The notes: generated by a model not told the origin, from the letters alone. Counted from the first letter of the stretch, positions 26,068 to 35,385 are shown. The stretch: DNA of 55,462 nt from Bacteroidales bacterium (GCA_021740045.1 JAIPAP010000007.1:1-55462); one strand, 5' to 3'. Numbers and translations are program-made.

Positions 26068-26949
26068 ATGATACGGAATATTGTGCTGCTAATGATCATG
26101 ATGTCAATCGCAATCGGTTGCCAGGATCAGGAGGAAAAGAAGAAACAAGAGTCTGATTTGAGTAAGGAAAACAAGCAGTTGACCGAAAAGCTTAACCAGG
26201 TGCAAAAAAGAAATGAGCGGCTGGAAACAGTGATCATGGATATTAAAGGGAACCTGGATAAAATAACCCAAAAAGAAGCTGAATTGCAAAAGATAGAACC
26301 CGGGGCGGATGCCGGTTCGAAAGTGCAAAACCTTACCGGTGATATCAACAATTTGATGATGGAAAGTAAACAGGAAATCGAATCGCTCAACAAACAAGTC
26401 CGCAATGCCGGGTACCGGGCATCCAAATTTGCCGGCCGGATTGATAAGCTCGAAATAAAGCTTGATGAAAAGAAAATGCTGATAGATTCGCTCAATACCG
26501 TTACCAAAAACTTGGAAGGTAATATCAGCAACATGAAAGATGAGTTATCGAAAATGAAAAAGACCATTGCTGACTTGAAAAAAGACAACAAAACGCAGTC
26601 GGAAGAGATTGATAACAAAACCACACTGCTAAATACGGCTTATTATGCCATGGGAGAAGAGGATGCATTAAGAGACCGGAATGTAGTAGACAAGGTGGGC
26701 GGTTTTCTGGGATTTTTAGGACGTTGCGAAGTGTTGAAATCCGATTTTAACAAGGATGCCTTTAACAAGATCGATATACGCGATAAGAAAACATTCGATA
26801 TTCCATCGGATGATCTTAAGCTGGCGACTGTCCACCCTGAAGAAGCTTATGAAGTGAAAAAAGAAAACGGTGATGTACAGCAACTTGTCATAAGCAATCC
26901 TGACTTATTTTGGGAAGCATCCAAATATTTAGTGATCATTAAAGACTAA
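26068..26949 (+). CDS. Coiled-coil lipoprotein of unknown function
   Basis: A 293-aa lipoprotein (MIRNIVLLMIMMSIAIG then the lipid Cys). Residues about 20-190 are almost entirely heptad-type coiled coil, rich in Lys and Glu with regular Leu/Ile. A compact C-terminal domain follows (about 195-293, VVDKVGGFLGFLGRCEVLKS to LFWEASKYLVIIKD). Lipoproteins of this plan are common in Bacteroidetes; I know of no assigned function. It is monocistronic, ending at a good terminator (26979-27013). Confidence 0.75.
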   Translation: MIRNIVLLMIMMSIAIGCQDQEEKKKQESDLSKENKQLTEKLNQVQKRNERLETVIMDIKGNLDKITQKEAELQKIEPGADAGSKVQNLTGDINNLMMESKQEIESLNKQVRNAGYRASKFAGRIDKLEIKLDEKKMLIDSLNTVTKNLEGNISNMKDELSKMKKTIADLKKDNKTQSEEIDNKTTLLNTAYYAMGEEDALRDRNVVDKVGGFLGFLGRCEVLKSDFNKDAFNKIDIRDKKTFDIPSDDLKLATVHPEEAYEVKKENGDVQQLVISNPDLFWEASKYLVIIKD

Positions 26950-26978
26950 CCCCCATATACTTTGAACCCCGGCAAAAG

Positions 26979-27013
26979 CTCTCATCGGCCACCCGGCTGG
27001 TGGGAGTTTTTTT
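26979..27013 (+). terminator. Intrinsic terminator
   Basis: CTCTCATCGGCC (26979-26990) and GGCTGGTGGGAG (26995-27006) form a 12-bp stem including three G-U pairs, with loop ACCC and seven T following. It ends the coiled-coil lipoprotein transcript. Confidence 0.85.
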
Positions 27014-27113
27014 CATTCTCCAATCAAAATAACTTATAACTGGTAATAATTCGGAATTCTAAACTCCTCATTCTTAATTCATAATTTTAAACGGCTTGTC
27101 AACACCCTAGAGA

Positions 27114-27175
27114 AGATTGTATTAGATTGATCAGATTGAATAAGATTGAAAATCGCCAATCTACAATCTACAATC
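27114..27175. repeat. AGATTG/CAATCT repeat array forming an imperfect palindrome
   Basis: AGATTG occurs four times (starting 27114, 27124, 27133 and 27143), followed by CAAT at 27157 and CAATCT at 27164 and 27171, the reverse complement. Units are 7-10 bp apart. The region just before it (27050-27090) is also low in complexity. It lies in the 257-bp gap before the RNA methylase gene. Confidence 0.6.
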
Positions 27176-27194
27176 TTTAATCTCACCAATTCCG

Positions 27195-27202
27195 TACCTT
27201 CG
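27195..27202 (+). promoter_or_regulatory. Candidate -7 box immediately before the RNA methylase
   Basis: TACCTTCG differs from TAnnTTTG at one place. It ends 4 bp before the ATG at 27207, which implies a leaderless transcript if used. Confidence 0.3.
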
Positions 27203-27206
27203 CCCT

Positions 27207-28301
27207 ATGGCAAATATTATCATCACAACCGTTCCCGGCCTTGATAAGCTGGCTATGCGGGAAATAAAGGATATCACCGGCAAAGACCCTGAATATGCCC
27301 ATAAAGGCATGTTACGGCTTGATGGTGAAATGGATGATGTGTTGCATTTGAATTACCGGGGTAAAATGCTTCAGAAAGTCTTCTGGCAATTAGCGGAGGC
27401 GCATTTTGAAAAGAAAGATGAAATCCCGGAAACTATTCATCAATTACCGCTTAACGAGTTAATAAAAGAAGATCAAAGTTTTGCAGCAGATACTGATCGT
27501 CATGGGGAGCATGACTTTACCTCCACCGGCATCAACCGGCTTGCCGGTGAAGCTATTATTAACCGTTTTAGAAATCTTACCGGAAAACGCCTGGCAGTAA
27601 ACCTGGATAAGCCTGATATTACCTTTCGCATTTTTATCCGTCATCAACAATGTATTATTGCCCTCGACACTACGGGTACCGGCTTGCATATGAGGCATTA
27701 CCGGCGATACCTGCATCCGGCCGGCCTGAATGCTTGCGTGGCAAATGCTATGGTAAGGCTCTCGGAATGGACACCCGGTGAATCCCTTATCGATCCCATG
27801 TGCGGCTCGGGAACTACCTGCATTGAGGCGATCCTTATGGCTAACCGGATCCCCAATGAACAAAAAGACTTTCCATGCCTTCGTTTTCCGTTTATCGATA
27901 AGGCTCACCTAATGAAGCTCAAAGCAAAAATTGAGGATGAAAAACTCGATCAACCATTGAGCGTTTTTGGCGCCGACATCGATCGTAAAGCCCTGATCGG
28001 CGCCCGGAAAAATGCTGAAAAGGCAGGAGTACCGCCGGATTTCATTGAAGGTGATGCCACAAAGATCCCACTTGATCATGACCGAATTATACTGAATCCG
28101 CCCTTTGGCCTCCGCATGGGATCATATAGAACAGTGGAAGAATTGTATGAGAAATTCCTGGAACACCTCTTTCAACACAACTGGAAGCGGACAGTCATCC
28201 TTACAGCCCGGCCATACCTTATTCCCGAAACATTGGTTCACCAAAGGATCAATGTTGAAAGTGGCAAGCTGCCCATGTCGATATTGTTGCTGGAAAAATA
28301 A
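27207..28301 (+). CDS. THUMP-type N2-guanine RNA methyltransferase
   Basis: A 364-aa RNA methylase: N-terminal ferredoxin-like/THUMP region (about 1-155, TTVPGLDKLAMREI to FRIFIRHQQCIIALDTTG), the linker GLHMRHYR, then a Rossmann methylase with the SAM loop DPMCGSGTTCIEA, an acidic strand (GADIDRKALIGARKNA), DATKIPL and the catalytic NPPFG. The architecture is that of the Trm14/TrmN/RlmL group, which makes N2-methylguanosine in tRNA or rRNA. With one methylase domain it is shorter than two-domain RlmKL, and nearer to Trm14/TrmN in plan. The exact target nucleoside is not deducible. Monocistronic. Confidence 0.85.
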   Translation: MANIIITTVPGLDKLAMREIKDITGKDPEYAHKGMLRLDGEMDDVLHLNYRGKMLQKVFWQLAEAHFEKKDEIPETIHQLPLNELIKEDQSFAADTDRHGEHDFTSTGINRLAGEAIINRFRNLTGKRLAVNLDKPDITFRIFIRHQQCIIALDTTGTGLHMRHYRRYLHPAGLNACVANAMVRLSEWTPGESLIDPMCGSGTTCIEAILMANRIPNEQKDFPCLRFPFIDKAHLMKLKAKIEDEKLDQPLSVFGADIDRKALIGARKNAEKAGVPPDFIEGDATKIPLDHDRIILNPPFGLRMGSYRTVEELYEKFLEHLFQHNWKRTVILTARPYLIPETLVHQRINVESGKLPMSILLLEK

Positions 28302-28308
28302 GGCTATT

Positions 28309-28839
28309 CTATTCGTCCTTCATAAAATAAATGTTCACCGAAACTGATGTTGACAGATTAAAATTAGTATTACCCGGATTACCAAAACGGTAGGAGCGCG
28401 CATCCGAGTTAGTCACATTTCCCTGGGCTTCAACGCCAATACTAAATTGTGGGCTTACGAAATATTCACCTCCAGTACCAATACCTCCTATCCAGTCTAT
28501 TAAGTTTTCGTTCTGGGCTTCATTATCCGCAGAAGGTACATTGGTAATAACCCCCGCTCTGAGAGTTACGTAAGGAGCCAATTTACCTTTCGATAAGTAA
28601 TACCTGGGAGCAAGGGCTATTCCAAAGTCAGTTCCTACACCCTGAGCTATATTTACCAAAAAAGAGGGCACCAAAACGGTTTTTTCTCCTATCCAAAATG
28701 GCACTGTAATGTCATACTGCCCCGATTGGAGTGAAGCACCCAGTCCAACAGTACCTTTTGGAGGCCGGTTTTGCGCTTGATTATTCAAAGCAAATAAAAT
28801 AATGAAAAATGATAACAGGAATAAATGCTTGATTTTCAT
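28309..28839 (-). CDS. Small outer-membrane beta-barrel protein
   Basis: A 176-aa protein with signal peptide (MKIKHLFLLSFFIILFALNNQAQ). The rest consists of alternating strands typical of OmpW/OmpA-like 8-strand barrels (TVGLGASLQSGQYDITVPFW, FGIALAPRYYLSKG, YFVSPQFSIGVEAQG), ending with a barrel-type strand (LSTSVSVNIYFMKDE). Function unknown. It lies 45 bp after the lipoprotein gene starting at 29424, probably in the same transcript. Confidence 0.75.
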   Translation of the reverse strand: MKIKHLFLLSFFIILFALNNQAQNRPPKGTVGLGASLQSGQYDITVPFWIGEKTVLVPSFLVNIAQGVGTDFGIALAPRYYLSKGKLAPYVTLRAGVITNVPSADNEAQNENLIDWIGGIGTGGEYFVSPQFSIGVEAQGNVTNSDARSYRFGNPGNTNFNLSTSVSVNIYFMKDE

Positions 28840-28884
28840 GGTTATAAAGTTTATAGGTTAGTTATTAAGTTAGGTTTTCAATTG

Positions 28885-29424
28885 TTATTTCTTGCCATAA
28901 TTGGGATCATACCCTTTATCGATAATGATATTATCCCATAACAATACATCATCAAACTGGACATATAGCCGGTAAACCCCATTTGGTAAATTATCGATAA
29001 TAATGTGGGTAGATCCGTCCTTAGTAGTTTCCCACTCCATAATGGGCGCTCCACCTGCAATTAAATTTTGGGAACCCGAAAAAGTATATCCCTGGTAATG
29101 AACATCTTCCTTTGTTGTGGCCTCCACCAACCACATTTTTCTGGGTTGGTTGCTTATCTTTGAAGTTGAATAAACAGCTAATACGCTATAGGCAGGATTT
29201 GGATATGATTCAATCCTATACGGGTTTTCGAATGATTCCCGCTCGGCTGTCAGTTTTACGTTAGGTTTACCCAGTGTGGCAACTATGGCGCCTTGATGAT
29301 CCCTAAAATGAAAACCTGTGCACTCAGGGATCGAAAGATCGCTCAAACGATGGGTACTTTCACTCTTTTCGCAGGCAGCAGTCATAAGAAGTAAAGCAGT
29401 AAAAATTAAGGTGAGTTTTCTCAT
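28885..29424 (-). CDS. Hypothetical lipoprotein
   Basis: A 179-aa lipoprotein (MRKLTLIFTALLLMTAA then the lipid Cys, followed by EKSES). No domain recognised. The C-terminal half (STHIIIDNLPNGVYRLYVQF, LLWDNIIID) has the beta-strand spacing of a small Ig-like or T9SS-like sandwich, but the Pro-Asn-Pro start and the basic end of a sorting domain are missing, so I do not call one. It is upstream of and in line with the small barrel protein gene. Confidence 0.65.
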   Translation of the reverse strand: MRKLTLIFTALLLMTAACEKSESTHRLSDLSIPECTGFHFRDHQGAIVATLGKPNVKLTAERESFENPYRIESYPNPAYSVLAVYSTSKISNQPRKMWLVEATTKEDVHYQGYTFSGSQNLIAGGAPIMEWETTKDGSTHIIIDNLPNGVYRLYVQFDDVLLWDNIIIDKGYDPNYGKK

Positions 29425-29575
29425 GGTATGCGTATGTTTGTTGGTTAATCATAAGTTATTCCAATTTGGGTTAAATCGAATCAAAGCTCTGAAATAATTT
29501 ATAAATTTCCAAAAATTCTTAAAAAACTAAACAAGATGGTATGTATGGGGTTTTAATCATTAAACCAAAAAAGAT

Positions 29576-29956
29576 ATGGCTATGCCCACATTTTTCACAG
29601 CAATCAACTGCATGGACGGCCGGGTGCAACTGCCGGTAAACGAATACCTGAAAAAGCGCTATCAGGTAGATTATATCGATATGATTACTGAACCGGGGCC
29701 CAATGGAATCCTTGCTAAAATGGAAAACCAAACGCTTATATCATCCATTGAGGGTCGCATCAATATTTCTGTTGAAAAGCACGCATCCAAAGGAATCGCA
29801 GTAATCGGGCATCATGATTGTGCCGGAAACCCGGTGGATAAGGAAGAACAAAACAAGCACACCCGTCAGGCCATTGATTACCTGAAGTCAAAATATCCTT
29901 CGCTCCCGGTTATTGGTTTGTGGGTGAATGAGGATTGGCTGGTGGAGGAAGCATAG
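29576..29956 (+). CDS. Minimal beta-carbonic-anhydrase-like protein
   Basis: A 126-aa protein with no signal peptide; ATG at 29582 is an alternative start. It shows the zinc site of beta-class carbonic anhydrases in short form: CxDxR (NCMDGR: Cys12, Asp14, Arg16) and HxxC (IGHHDCAGN: His79, Cys82). Between them, INISVEKHASKGIAVIGHHDC matches the strand before the second motif. Beta-carbonic anhydrases are usually over 180 residues; this is a single alpha/beta core lacking the N-terminal helices and C-terminal extension. Hydration of CO2 or binding of another small molecule is possible; activity cannot be claimed from this. Monocistronic. Confidence 0.7.
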   Translation: MAMPTFFTAINCMDGRVQLPVNEYLKKRYQVDYIDMITEPGPNGILAKMENQTLISSIEGRINISVEKHASKGIAVIGHHDCAGNPVDKEEQNKHTRQAIDYLKSKYPSLPVIGLWVNEDWLVEEA

Positions 29957-29990
29957 AGCATAGAGCGAAGAGCGAAGAGTTGGGGGCATG
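29957..29990. repeat. Short direct repeats CATAGAG and GAGCGAA
   Basis: Just after the carbonic-anhydrase-like stop codon come CATAGAG twice and GAGCGAA twice in succession, a low-complexity purine-rich stretch. I see no coding or secondary-structure role for it. The rest of the 148-bp gap up to 30104 shows nothing. Confidence 0.4.
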
Positions 29991-30104
29991 GAACATGGGG
30001 TATACTTGATCAAACGACTTTATTTTTTCGTTAACTGTATTTTGTATTAGCTGAGGCTGGTAATGCAACCAAAGCAGGGAGCTTAAATCTAACGAACACC
30101 GGTT

Positions 30105-32030
30105 TTAAAATGAAGACAGTGAATTGATGACTAATTTCCCTACCTTCACTTCATCCTCTATTTTTAGCTTAATAAGATAAAGACCTTGATGTAAGAAAGA
30201 TAAGTTTAATCGGTTCCGCGCTTTGGTAATTGTTTGCCGAAAAACTAATTCTCCCTTTATATCAAATATTTCAATAGATCCATAATCAACATGTTTAGGT
30301 AGATTTATATTCAACAAACCATGAGAGGGATTAGGAAAAATTGAAATCCCGGTGTTTACCTGCTCTTGCACATCAGAATATATGATATATATGCCCTCAA
30401 TCAATTGTATATGGCTACCGCATTCATTTATAGCTTCCACTTCTATAATTCCATAACCTTCTTCATTCCATTCAACCGTAATACAAGGTGTGTTTTGCCC
30501 CGATAAGATGCTTCCCAGCTTCACATTCCATGCATAGGTAACCGGTGATTTTCCTTCGAGAAGATCAACCGAATATTCTTCCACATCATAAAGGTATACA
30601 TCAGTATTTCCCGAAATTGGTGTTATTAAAGGAGGTAAGCAACTGTCTATGGTTATGGTTATGCACATGGTATCAATACCACATCCATTGCTTACAGTAA
30701 CCTGAAGTGTATCCACTCCTGTTTGCTCCCATACAATACCAACACTATCATAACCCTGCCCGGTAACAATTTCGCCATAGCCACTGGTCCAATTGTATTC
30801 AGCTCCTCTTGAATCGATGCAACTGTAAGGAATTGTGTCGAAAATTGAAACATGCCTATGCCCTGTGATAGAATCAATGAGCGGCTTTACACATCCTGTG
30901 GAATCGGTTTTCACCAAAGTGATGAAAGGGTTTTGACAGGAATAACTCCCACCACCCGTAATTACAAAACCACCATCATAAGTTTGCTTTACAGATTCTC
31001 CGGATTCAGCGGCCGAATTTCCAAAATATCTGCTCCATAAAAGATTTCCATTATTATCAGCCCTCAGAAGCATTATATCAGTTACATTAAGCCATCCTAC
31101 ATATTTGTTTCCGGTAATCACATAGCCGCCATCATTGGTGGGCGCACAATCTTTTACCCTGCCTCCCAAGACTTCAGAATAATTCTTACACCAAAGGGTA
31201 TCTCCATTCTCATTAATTTTTAATGCTACGATCTGATCCATTCCTGATAATGGTTTGTATTTTGCCAACACAATATAATTACCATCCGTTAATGGCTTTA
31301 TAGATCGCGCAGCATCTCCATTATCGTATGTTTTTGTCCAGACCACATTTCCATCATTATCGAGCTTTACCAAAAAGATATTACTACCCCATGGTCCGTA
31401 GCTTGAAGTACTTCCGGCAATAATGACGGAATTATTAGCTGCCGGACATGCCGAATATGCGTATTCATCTTCGTCACCCCCAATGTTCTTCTCCCATAAT
31501 AATTCGCCATCAACATTTGTTTTAATTACATAAAAATCATAAGGTTGTGGATTAGATCCATACATACTGCTGGTATAACCAGTAATTAAAAAATTGTTAT
31601 TCCCGGTTTGATAAATTGCCTTTCCAAAATCACTATTCACACCTCCAAAATCTTCAGCCCATTGCATTTCTCCTTCATTATCAACTTTTACAAGAAGAAC
31701 ATTTTTCCCTTCGTCTTCTTCATAGATATCTCCGGTTAAAATAAAACCGTAATCTGAAGTCTTGGTACCGGCATATAAATAATCATCTTCTTCAAGCCCT
31801 GTTAAGTTTTGCCAAATGCTCTCTCCGTATTTATTGGTTCTTAACCAGCAACCATGATAGTCTGGCTCATTTCCGAACCCATATCCGGATATAACATAAC
31901 CACTGTCTTCTACCTGCATGACTGCAGAAGAATATAGCAACGGAAAATCAGAAAACCTTTCTTCAAAAGTAATTTGTCCTGTACAGGAAAGTGTTGAGGC
32001 CAAAATCAGGGTAAGCAAATAGGTTCTCAT
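30105..32030 (-). CDS. T9SS-secreted beta-propeller-like repeat protein
   Basis: A 641-aa secreted protein: signal peptide (MRTYLLTLILASTLSCTGQ), then about eight repeats of 40-55 residues to about residue 380, each with a GYVITG-type strand and a DxxGxxxW segment (for example LLVKVDNEGEMQWAEDFGG, LLRADNNGNLLWSRYFGN). This is the pattern of seven- or eight-bladed propellers of the delta-60/WD-like kind. Two Ig/PKD-like domains follow (about 390-550, with VTVSNGCGIDTMCITI and VTYAWNVKLG), then a T9SS type A sorting domain (about 560-641, FPNPSHGLLNINL). Ligand unknown. Monocistronic. Confidence 0.85.
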   Translation of the reverse strand: MRTYLLTLILASTLSCTGQITFEERFSDFPLLYSSAVMQVEDSGYVISGYGFGNEPDYHGCWLRTNKYGESIWQNLTGLEEDDYLYAGTKTSDYGFILTGDIYEEDEGKNVLLVKVDNEGEMQWAEDFGGVNSDFGKAIYQTGNNNFLITGYTSSMYGSNPQPYDFYVIKTNVDGELLWEKNIGGDEDEYAYSACPAANNSVIIAGSTSSYGPWGSNIFLVKLDNDGNVVWTKTYDNGDAARSIKPLTDGNYIVLAKYKPLSGMDQIVALKINENGDTLWCKNYSEVLGGRVKDCAPTNDGGYVITGNKYVGWLNVTDIMLLRADNNGNLLWSRYFGNSAAESGESVKQTYDGGFVITGGGSYSCQNPFITLVKTDSTGCVKPLIDSITGHRHVSIFDTIPYSCIDSRGAEYNWTSGYGEIVTGQGYDSVGIVWEQTGVDTLQVTVSNGCGIDTMCITITIDSCLPPLITPISGNTDVYLYDVEEYSVDLLEGKSPVTYAWNVKLGSILSGQNTPCITVEWNEEGYGIIEVEAINECGSHIQLIEGIYIIYSDVQEQVNTGISIFPNPSHGLLNINLPKHVDYGSIEIFDIKGELVFRQTITKARNRLNLSFLHQGLYLIKLKIEDEVKVGKLVINSLSSF

Positions 32031-32180
32031 AACTTAATTATTTAAGTGCCAGCAACTGCAAATCATATTAAAAGTAATTAGAACTTCGGTGTAAAGTTAT
32101 TAAATAAATAAGGAAAAGGAAAGAAAAAAAATAGGGGTGCGTTCAAAAAGAAAAACGGCCTTGAAAGCCGTCTTCCCCAG

Positions 32181-32267
32181 TACCCAGGGCGGGACTTGAA
32201 CCCGCACGGCCATGCAATGGCCATTGGATTTTAAGTCCAACGTGTCTACCAATTCCACCACCTGGGC
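32181..32267 (-). tRNA. tRNA-Leu (anticodon UAA)
   Basis: 87 nt, minus strand. Acceptor GCCCAGG pairs with CCTGGGT (one G-U pair) with A73. D-loop region TGGTAGACAC, anticodon loop ACTTAAAAT with anticodon TAA, the long variable arm of leucine tRNAs (TGGCCATTGCATGGCC), and T-arm GCGGG-TTCAAGT-CCCGC. CCA is not encoded. Supports a complete gene. Confidence 0.95.
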
Positions 32268-32284
32268 ACGATGTCAAATAAAAA

Positions 32285-32308
32285 ATTCTCCCGTTTTATG
32301 GGGAGAAT
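32285..32308. other. Hairpin between the tRNA genes
   Basis: ATTCTCCC (32285-32292) pairs with GGGAGAAT (32301-32308) across an 8-nt loop, between tRNA-Leu and the tRNA-Gly remnant. It could help processing or termination of the tRNA transcript; there is no T run on the minus strand immediately after it. Confidence 0.4.
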
Positions 32309-32315
32309 ATCCTTA

Positions 32316-32437
32316 AGCGAAAGACGGGACTCGAATCCCGAAAAATCCAAATCCTTGATTTTTTGATTTTTCGAGGATGCTCGAATTGAAAATTCGGCAC
32401 CCGCGACCCTATCTTTGAATGAACGCTCTTTTCGCTG
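32316..32437 (-). pseudogene. Degenerate tRNA-Gly copy with internal insertion
   Basis: AGCGAAAGACGGGACTCGAA (32316-32335) is an exact 20-bp copy of the 3' end of the intact tRNA-Gly (32438-32457). CCCGCGACCCT (32400-32410) repeats another piece of it (32458-32468). In the intact gene these two pieces are contiguous; here about 64 bp of AT-rich sequence splits them, at the T loop. The remaining 5' part (32411-32437) no longer resembles the tRNA, apart from CTTTTCGC. This looks like a tandem tRNA duplicate that suffered an insertion and decayed. Confidence 0.7.
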
Positions 32438-32510
32438 AGCGAAAGACGGGACTCGAACCCGCGACCCTAACCTTGGCAAGGTTATGCTCTACCAACTGAG
32501 CTACTTTCGC
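32438..32510 (-). tRNA. tRNA-Gly (anticodon GCC)
   Basis: 73 nt, minus strand. Acceptor GCGAAAG pairs with CTTTCGC, discriminator T as usual for glycine tRNAs. D-arm GCTC-AGTTGGTA-GAGC, anticodon stem-loop AACCTTGCCAAGGTT with anticodon GCC, T-arm GCGGG-TTCGAGT-CCCGT. CCA is not encoded. Confidence 0.95.
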
Positions 32511-32614
32511 GTCGTTTGCAGGTGCAAATATAATTCAATTTTTAAAATCCAAAAGCATATCTGAAAATTTTTTCGCCATTCGCCTTGCTTAGATCTGCAT
32601 TATTGTGAAAGAAC

Positions 32615-35236
32615 TCACTCTCCCAACAACCGCTTTATCTCATTCAATTTCATCAGGGCTTCTACCGGTGTAAGTGTATTGATATCGGTGTTTAGTATAT
32701 CCTCCTTGATTTGATCGAGCAGGGGATCGTTTAGCTGTATCAGGCTTAACTGGTACTTATCGGCTTCGCTTACTGGTTTTTTGGCCTTACGCCGGCTCAA
32801 CTGCCGGTTGCTGTGCGATTGCTCCAACTGCCCCAGCAACTCATTGGCCCTTTCCAACACCGTTACCGGCATTCCGGCCATTTTAGCCACATGTATCCCG
32901 AAACTGTGCTCACTGCCACCCGGTTGCATCTTGCGCAAAAAGATCACCTCATTATTCACTTCCTTAACGGTGATGTTATAATTTTTGATGCGCTTCATGG
33001 AGGATGCCATCTGGTTCAGCTCGTGATAATGGGTGGCGAACAGTGTTTTGGCCCGGAACAAGGGATGTTCGTGCAGAAACTCTGCAATGGCCCAGGCAAT
33101 GGAGATACCGTCATAGGTACTGGTACCCCGCCCGATCTCATCCAGCAAGATAAGGCTGCGATTCGTAATGTTGTTCAGGATGCTGGCCGTTTCATTCATT
33201 TCCACCATAAATGTCGACTCCCCGGAAGCAATGTTATCGGAAGCTCCCACACGGGTAAAGACCTTATCGATCACCCCAATGCGGGCTGATTTGGCGGGAA
33301 CATAACAGCCCATCTGGGCCATTAAAACAATTAATGCCGTTTGCCTGAGCAATGCCGATTTACCCGACATGTTGGGTCCGGTAAGGATGATGATCTGTTG
33401 ATCTTCATTGTCGAGATATACATCATTGGCTACATATTTCTCATCGGGTGGCAGGTTTTGCTCGATCACCGGGTGTCGTCCCTGATGGATATCAAGCTCA
33501 TGGGATTCGTCAATTTCGGGCCTGATATATTTGTTTTCCCCCGATACCGTGGCAAACGAGAGCAGGCAATCCAGATGAGCGATCAAGGAGGCATCCAGTT
33601 GAACAGGCTTAATGTAATCGGCCGTGCTTCTTACCAGTTCTGTGAACAAACGGGCTTCCAAATCAAGTATCTTTTCCTCGGCGCCCAATATCTTTTGTTC
33701 GTATTCTTTCAACTCTTCGGTGATGTAGCGTTCCGAATTCACCAGGGTTTGTTTCCGGGTCCACTCGGCCGGTACTTTATCCTTATGCACATTAGTCACT
33801 TCCAGGTAATAACCGAAAACATTGTTATAACCGATTTTTAAGGAAGGAATGCCGGTGTTTTTACTTTCGCGCTGCTGGATTTGCACCAGGTAATCTTTCC
33901 CGGAGTAAGCCAGTTCACGCAGTTCATCCAACTCATTGGAAACACCATTGGAAATCACATTGCCTTTATTAACCATTGCCGGCGGTTCTTCCTGAAGCTC
34001 CTCCCCTATTTTTTTACTGATGAATGAACAGGGATTTATCTGGTCACCGATCTTCTTCAACGAAGCATTCCCCGACTGGTTACAGGCCTCTTTGATGGGT
34101 TGCAAAGCATCCAAAGCCTGCTTTAGCTGCAACAACTCCCGTGGGTTAATTCGCCCCACCGATACCTTGGAGATCAAGCGCTCCAGATCGCCTATCTTTT
34201 GGATTTGTTCTTTCAGAGTACCGGTAAGTTTTTTATTGCTGATGAGTTCTTCCACCACATCCAGCCGTTCCTGTACCGGTTGTTTGTTCTTAAGGGGAAG
34301 TACGATCCATCTTTTCAGCAGCCGCGCTCCCATGGGTGAGATGGTCCGGTCGATGGTATTAAGCAGGGTTGCCCCATCTTCATGCTGTGGCGCCACCAGC
34401 TCCAGGTTGCGGATGGTGAATTTATCGAGCCAAACATAATGCTCCTCTTCAACCCGCTGAATTTTCGTTATGTGGCTTACCTTATCATGCTGGGTTTCGG
34501 CCAGGTAATGCAGGGCTGCCCCTGAAGCAATATTGCCCTGATCAATATCTTCAACACCAAAACCTTTCAGGGAAGTGGTTTCAAAATGCCTGAGCATCAG
34601 ATCATGGGCAAAATCCGCTGTGAAGACCCAGTCATCGAATGTCTTTAAAAAATATTTATCACCGAATTGTTCCACAAACTGCCGCATCTTGCTTTTCTGG
34701 ATCACCACTTCGCTTGGACTGAAGGTTTGCAGCAGCTTATCGATATAATCCGCATTACCCTGGGCTACATAAAATTCACCGGTTGACACATCCAGAAAAG
34801 CCACACCCGAAGTTTTGGGATTGAGGTGAAGGCTGGCCAGGAAATTATTCTCGCGGTGCTCGAGCACCTTATCATTATAGGAAACCCCGGGGGTAACCAG
34901 TTCGGTTACGCCACGTTTAACAATTTTCTTAGCCAGCTTGGGGTCTTCCAGTTGATCACATATGGCCACCCGCTGTCCGGCCTTTACCAACTTGGGCAAA
35001 TAAGTATCCAGCGCATGATGGGGAAACCCGGCTAAATCAACATAGGAAGCCGCTCCATTGGCCCGTTTGGTGAGGATAATGCCCAGGATCTCGGCTGTTT
35101 TTTTTGCATCCTCGCCAAAAGTCTCGTAAAAATCCCCTACCCTAAAAAGCAGCAAGGCATCAGGGTACTTGGCCTTAATGGCATTGTACTGCTTCATCAA
35201 AGGTGTTGTAACGATATTTTCATTGCTTTTGGTCAC
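32615..35236 (-). CDS. mutS: DNA mismatch repair protein MutS
   Basis: A full-length 873-aa MutS, which recognises base mismatches and small loops and starts repair with MutL. N-terminal mismatch-binding domain with the FxE motif ([16 protein letters not shown]); connector, lever and clamp domains; C-terminal ATPase with Walker [16 protein letters not shown], the [11 protein letters not shown] stretch, Walker [17 protein letters not shown] and FATHYHEL; and a helix-turn-helix/C-terminal region ([17 protein letters not shown] to [10 protein letters not shown]). No missing motif. Monocistronic on the minus strand, downstream of a good -7 box. Confidence 0.97.
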   Translation of the reverse strand: MTKSNENIVTTPLMKQYNAIKAKYPDALLLFRVGDFYETFGEDAKKTAEILGIILTKRANGAASYVDLAGFPHHALDTYLPKLVKAGQRVAICDQLEDPKLAKKIVKRGVTELVTPGVSYNDKVLEHRENNFLASLHLNPKTSGVAFLDVSTGEFYVAQGNADYIDKLLQTFSPSEVVIQKSKMRQFVEQFGDKYFLKTFDDWVFTADFAHDLMLRHFETTSLKGFGVEDIDQGNIASGAALHYLAETQHDKVSHITKIQRVEEEHYVWLDKFTIRNLELVAPQHEDGATLLNTIDRTISPMGARLLKRWIVLPLKNKQPVQERLDVVEELISNKKLTGTLKEQIQKIGDLERLISKVSVGRINPRELLQLKQALDALQPIKEACNQSGNASLKKIGDQINPCSFISKKIGEELQEEPPAMVNKGNVISNGVSNELDELRELAYSGKDYLVQIQQRESKNTGIPSLKIGYNNVFGYYLEVTNVHKDKVPAEWTRKQTLVNSERYITEELKEYEQKILGAEEKILDLEARLFTELVRSTADYIKPVQLDASLIAHLDCLLSFATVSGENKYIRPEIDESHELDIHQGRHPVIEQNLPPDEKYVANDVYLDNEDQQIIILTGPNMSGKSALLRQTALIVLMAQMGCYVPAKSARIGVIDKVFTRVGASDNIASGESTFMVEMNETASILNNITNRSLILLDEIGRGTSTYDGISIAWAIAEFLHEHPLFRAKTLFATHYHELNQMASSMKRIKNYNITVKEVNNEVIFLRKMQPGGSEHSFGIHVAKMAGMPVTVLERANELLGQLEQSHSNRQLSRRKAKKPVSEADKYQLSLIQLNDPLLDQIKEDILNTDINTLTPVEALMKLNEIKRLLGE

Positions 35237-35321
35237 GGTATCCTGTGCTGTTTATCAATTAATTATTAAAAATAAATTATTGCAAAGTACAAGTTTTGAT
35301 CTTTTCCACCTTATCATCGAA

Positions 35322-35329
35322 CAAAGTTA
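35322..35329 (-). promoter_or_regulatory. -7 box of mutS
   Basis: The minus strand reads TAACTTTG (TAnnTTTG), about 85 bp upstream of the mutS ATG. No clear -33 element. Confidence 0.45.
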
Positions 35330-35385
35330 ATACTATAATCCGTTGATCCCTGAAAAGGAAATATTCACTTTTCCACATCGATGAT

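Noticed and set aside
27114-27175. A CRISPR array
   Set aside because: The units are 6 bp at 7-10 bp spacing with inverted copies; there are no 24-40 bp repeats with unique spacers and no cas genes.
28885-29424. A T9SS sorting domain on the hypothetical lipoprotein
   Set aside because: The C-terminal strands look somewhat similar, but the Pro-Asn-Pro start is missing, and a lipid anchor would make it unusual.
29957-30104. A small RNA after the carbonic-anhydrase-like gene
   Set aside because: Only low-complexity direct repeats are present; no stable hairpin or promoter is seen.
32246-32479. A 77-codon ORF on the minus strand
   Set aside because: It overlaps tRNA-Leu, the tRNA-Gly remnant and tRNA-Gly, and its sequence is a translation of tRNA; not a gene.
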